From Actinomycetes bacterium (lineage in GTDB: Bacteria > Actinomycetota > Actinomycetes > Actinomycetales > Microbacteriaceae), in NCBI GenBank assembly GCA_023428065.1, contig JAEYZI010000007.1, forward strand, positions 1 to 14,731: a stretch of 14,731 nucleotides of DNA. Direction: 5' to 3'. The notes under the pieces are model-generated. The model saw nothing but the letters and a program-made list of their open reading frames with translations. It searched no databases and was not told the origin of the DNA. The position numbers and the translations under genes are program-made. This document shows positions 12,017 to 14,731 of the stretch, one piece after another. Within the stretch, counting starts at the first letter, position 1; every line of letters begins with the position of its first letter.

Positions 12017-13203
12017 GCCCTTCCTCCCGTCGGAAGGTGGGCGCGCAGGGTCACACCGCCGTCCTCGACCGTCTCGAAGCGTCCGCCGAGCTGTTCGACG
12101 CGCTCCCGCATCCCCGTCAGCCCGCGGCCCGGCACGATCGCCGCTTCCCGTCCGTCGTCGCTCACCTCGATGCCGATGCCGCCCGCCTCGGGGGTGAGGC
12201 GCACGGTGACCCGCGTCACGCCGACGCCGTGCCGTGCGACGTTGGTGAGGGCCTCCTGCACGATGCGGTAGGCGGCGGTCCCGACGGGTGAGGGGATGTC
12301 ACCGGGGAGTCGATCGTCGAGGACGACCTCGGCACCCGGCACCTCGGTGACCGCGACGAGGTCGGCGATGCGGGCGGCATCCGGCTGCGGGGCGCGCGGT
12401 GCCTCGCCGTCGTCGCGGAGCACGCCGAGCACGGCGCGCACGTCGTCGAGGGCGGTCTTGCTCGCCTCCTTGATCGAGGCGAGCGCCTCGACCGCCTTCT
12501 CGGGCCGAGTGTCGGCGAGGTGGAGCCCCACCCCGGCCTGCACGTTGATCTGGCTGAGCGAGTGGGCGAGCACGTCGTGCAGCTCGCGCGCGATGCGCAT
12601 GCGCTCCTCCTCGGCCGCGCTCTGCCGCCGCCGTGCGGCCGCGGCGCGGAACGCGGCGATGCGTTGGCGGCGTGCGGCGATGAGCTCGCCGAGCCCGATC
12701 GCCACGACGAGCCCGAGCGCGGTGCCGATGACCCGCGGCGGCGGCCACGGGACGTCACCGCCGACGAGGGTCGCGACGAGCACGACGAGCCAGACGCCCG
12801 CGAGCGAGGCCCACGCCCAGATCCGGGCACCGCGGACGGCTGCGCTCCCGAGGGCGAGCGCGAACGCGAGCGGAATCGGTCCGCCTGCCGCTCCCCACAG
12901 CATCGACGCGACCGTGAGGGCGCCCGTGACCGCCGCGACGGGCCCGGGGAACCGGCGCGCGCCGATGAGGGCGGCGGGCCCCGCGAGGGCGAGCCCGATC
13001 GTGAGCGCGGCGACGCCCGGCTGATGGGGCTCGAACCGCAGGAGCGCGAGGGCGCCCGCGAGCTGGATGACGGCGCTCAGCGTCACGGGAACCCACAGGC
13101 GCAGGGCGCGCGAGCGAGCGCGGTCGCGCGCATCCGCTCCGCCGAACGCCCACGGGCCACCGCCCCACGGTGGGCCGTCGCGATGCGTGTGCGGCCCGGG
13201 CAT
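12013..13203 (-). CDS. NarL-type sensor histidine kinase
   Basis: A 396-residue membrane kinase, partner of the regulator encoded just downstream. A Gly/Pro/His-rich cytoplasmic start is followed by about five or six membrane helices (roughly 37-55, 64-82, 86-105, 110-124, 128-148 and 159-174) with very short outer loops, as in kinases that sense the membrane itself. Then comes HisKA_3 with acceptor His209 in RIARELHDVLAHSLSQI, and an ATPase domain with QEALTNVARHG (316-326), SDDG (348-351) and GRGLTGMRERVEQLGG (359-374). All catalytic boxes are intact. The ATG at 13203 has no ribosome site; a TACCAT box lies exactly 6 nt upstream, suggesting a leaderless message. A perfect TACTCC repeat lies about 58-73 bp upstream. 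Confidence 0.93.
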   Translation of the reverse strand: MPGPHTHRDGPPWGGGPWAFGGADARDRARSRALRLWVPVTLSAVIQLAGALALLRFEPHQPGVAALTIGLALAGPAALIGARRFPGPVAAVTGALTVASMLWGAAGGPIPLAFALALGSAAVRGARIWAWASLAGVWLVVLVATLVGGDVPWPPPRVIGTALGLVVAIGLGELIAARRQRIAAFRAAAARRRQSAAEEERMRIARELHDVLAHSLSQINVQAGVGLHLADTRPEKAVEALASIKEASKTALDDVRAVLGVLRDDGEAPRAPQPDAARIADLVAVTEVPGAEVVLDDRLPGDIPSPVGTAAYRIVQEALTNVARHGVGVTRVTVRLTPEAGGIGIEVSDDGREAAIVPGRGLTGMRERVEQLGGRFETVEDGGVTLRAHLPTGGRA

Positions 13204-13209
13204 GGCGCC

Positions 13210-13215
13210 ATGGTA
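13210..13215 (-). promoter_or_regulatory. Putative -10 box of the kinase gene
   Basis: Minus-strand TACCAT fits the actinobacterial TANNNT pattern and lies 6 nt before ATG 13203, placing the transcription start at the start codon. No good -35 hexamer is seen, which would fit activator dependence through the repeat at 13261. Confidence 0.5.
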
Positions 13216-13260
13216 CGCGGCGGCCCGCGCCGCGGGATGCCCCCGCAGGCGGGGGTCGTC

Positions 13261-13276
13261 TACTCCGAGGGGAGTA
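13261..13276. promoter_or_regulatory. Perfect TACTCC-N4-GGAGTA inverted repeat
   Basis: A perfect 6-bp inverted repeat with a 4-bp centre in the gap between the kinase gene and the divergent dehydrogenase gene. It is centred about 65 bp upstream of the presumed kinase transcription start, an activator-type position, and 86 bp upstream of the dehydrogenase ATG. It is a candidate operator of the LuxR-type regulator (inference). Confidence 0.55.
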
Positions 13277-13354
13277 CGGGAGCGCGAATTTCTCGCGGCG
13301 CGGCTCGTCCTCTAGCGTGACGAGACAAGCCCTACCCACCCGACAGGAGCCACC

Positions 13355-14731
13355 ATGACCCGATACCGCGTGCAGAACCCTGCCACGGGGGAGATCCTCG
13401 ACGAGTTCGCCGCCATGACCGATGCCGACCTCGAGAGCGCGATCGCCGGCTCCGAGGCGGCCTACCGCGAGTGGCGCGGCCGCAGCATCCAGGAGCGGGC
13501 GTCGATCGTCCGCCGCGTGGCGGAGCTGTTCGGCGAGCGCAAGGACGAGCTCGCCCGCCTCATCGCCCTCGAGATGGGCAAGCCGCTCCAGGAGGGCCTC
13601 GAGGAGGTCGAGTTCGCGGCGTCGATCATCGACTACTACGGCGTGTACGGCCCGACGCTCGCCACCGAGTTCGAGATCCCGAGCACCGTGCCGGGCAAGG
13701 CCGTCATCCAGCGCCTGCCCGTCGGTCCGCTGCTCGGCGTGATGCCGTGGAACTTCCCCTATTACCAGGTGGCCCGCTTCGCGGCGCCGAACCTCGTGCT
13801 CGGCAACACGATCCTGCTCAAGCACGCCGAGATCTGCCCGAGCTCGGCTCTCGCCATCCAGGACATCATGCGCGAGGCCGGCGTGCCCGAGGGCGTCTAC
13901 ACCGCGCTCTTCGCGTCGCACGCGCAGATCGCGGCGACGGTGGCCGACCCCCGCATGCGCGGCGTCTCGCTCACCGGCTCGGAGCGTGCGGGGGCGATCA
14001 TCGGCGAGCTCGCCGGCCGCCACCTCAAGAAGGCCGTGCTCGAGCTCGGCGGCAACGACGCCATGATCGTGCTCGACGCCGAGGACCTGGACGCCGTGGC
14101 CGACGCCGCCTGGAACTTCCGCGTCTACAACGGCGGCCAGGTGTGCAACGCCAACAAGCGCTTCATCGTGCACGCCGACGTGTACGACGAGTTCGTCGCC
14201 GCGATCGTCGCGCGCGCCGAGGGCCTCGTTCCGGGCGACCCGCTCGACATGCCCGAGCGCGGCTACGGCCCGCTGTCGAGCCGCGCCGCGGCCGAGCAGG
14301 TGAACGAGCAGGTGAAGCGGGCCGTCGCCGACGGCGCGACGCTCCACGTGGGCGGCGAGCTGCGCGACGACACCTCCGCGTACTTCTCCCCCGCCGTGCT
14401 CACCGGGGTCGCACGCGACTCGGCGACGTTCCGCGAGGAGATCTTCGGCCCCGTGGCCGTCATCTACAAGGTGTCGAGCGACGAGGAGGCGATCGAGCTC
14501 GCCAACGACAGCGACTTCGGTCTCGGGGGGTCGGTGTTCGCGATCGACGAGGCTCGTGCCGCGCGCCTCGCCTCCCGCCTCGAGGTGGGCATGGCGCACG
14601 TCAACACGATCGCCGCGGAGTCGGCCGAGCTCCCGTTCGGCGGGGTGCGCAACTCGGGCTTCGGTCGCGAGATGGGTCCGCTCGGCATGGACGAGTTCGT
14701 CAACAAGCGTCTCTACTTCATCGCCGAGTGA
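13355..14731 (+). CDS. gabD1: Succinate-semialdehyde dehydrogenase (GabD1-like)
   Basis: A 458-residue aldehyde dehydrogenase that would oxidise succinate semialdehyde to succinate with NAD(P)+, in 4-aminobutyrate breakdown or a 2-oxoglutarate bypass. Catalytic residues are all visible: Asn133 in MPWNFP, cofactor-binding Lys156 in LLKHA, Glu230 in LELGGND, nucleophile Cys264 in GGQVCNANKRF, and EEIFGPV (361-367). The short length, LLKHA and the C-terminal ELPFGGVRNSGFGRE match the mycobacterial GabD1 branch rather than the longer E. coli GabD. Aldehyde specificity cannot be proven from sequence. ATG 13355 has ACAGGAG six bases upstream. A possible -10, TAGCGT (13313-13318), lies in the gap. 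The stop codon is the last base of the window, so downstream partners are not visible. Confidence 0.9.
   Translation: MTRYRVQNPATGEILDEFAAMTDADLESAIAGSEAAYREWRGRSIQERASIVRRVAELFGERKDELARLIALEMGKPLQEGLEEVEFAASIIDYYGVYGPTLATEFEIPSTVPGKAVIQRLPVGPLLGVMPWNFPYYQVARFAAPNLVLGNTILLKHAEICPSSALAIQDIMREAGVPEGVYTALFASHAQIAATVADPRMRGVSLTGSERAGAIIGELAGRHLKKAVLELGGNDAMIVLDAEDLDAVADAAWNFRVYNGGQVCNANKRFIVHADVYDEFVAAIVARAEGLVPGDPLDMPERGYGPLSSRAAAEQVNEQVKRAVADGATLHVGGELRDDTSAYFSPAVLTGVARDSATFREEIFGPVAVIYKVSSDEEAIELANDSDFGLGGSVFAIDEARAARLASRLEVGMAHVNTIAAESAELPFGGVRNSGFGREMGPLGMDEFVNKRLYFIAE

Noticed and set aside
12755..14599. A 614-codon minus-strand frame opposite the dehydrogenase
   Set aside because: The dehydrogenase on the plus strand has all catalytic motifs; the opposite frame is low-complexity and runs into the kinase gene in another frame.

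Overview
The window comes from a high-GC actinobacterium. Very GC-rich codon use, leaderless promoters, a GabD1-type dehydrogenase and NarL-type two-component genes fit Microbacteriaceae or a close relative (inference; no species call is possible from sequence alone).

Left third (1-4652): a small, decayed integrated element sits in a CAT-anticodon tRNA gene (4651-4724, minus strand). The tRNA 3' part from the base after the anticodon is duplicated as a 35-bp direct repeat at 1-35 and 4653-4687, which are the att cores. A matching arrangement of short repeats lies inside each end (121-176 and 4550-4605), as expected for integrase arm sites. The cargo is the C-terminal part of a tyrosine integrase (minus), joined head-to-head to the C-terminal part of a UvrD-like helicase (plus), then a PemK/MazF-like toxin gene (plus), a translationally coupled ECF sigma factor and membrane anti-sigma-like gene (minus), a frameshifted I36-type secreted protein gene (minus), and an Ala-rich protein with a possible sortase-like domain and no proper 5' end (plus). 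Strong hairpin terminators separate the units. The element cannot make its own integrase and looks stranded.

Right two thirds (4725-14731): ordinary, tightly packed chromosome. A minus-strand transcription unit runs DMT-type membrane protein, GT4 glycosyltransferase, polytopic membrane protein. It is divergent from peptide deformylase (def), and both genes at this divergent point have a -10 box exactly 6 nt before the start codon, so both look leaderless. Convergent to def is a minus-strand unit in which a sensor kinase without a response regulator is translationally coupled to azlC and azlD (branched-chain amino acid export). Next comes a two-component system (kinase, then LuxR-type regulator, coupled by ATGA) followed by a small SHOCT membrane protein. 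Related TACTCC inverted repeats lie upstream of the kinase and upstream of the SHOCT gene, suggesting autoregulation and a direct target. The window closes with a succinate-semialdehyde dehydrogenase gene (gabD1-like, plus), divergent from the kinase and ending exactly at the window end.

The most notable content is the remnant tRNA island, with its two symmetric arm-site arrays, a double 5' deletion, a toxin without visible antitoxin and a mobile sigma/anti-sigma pair.
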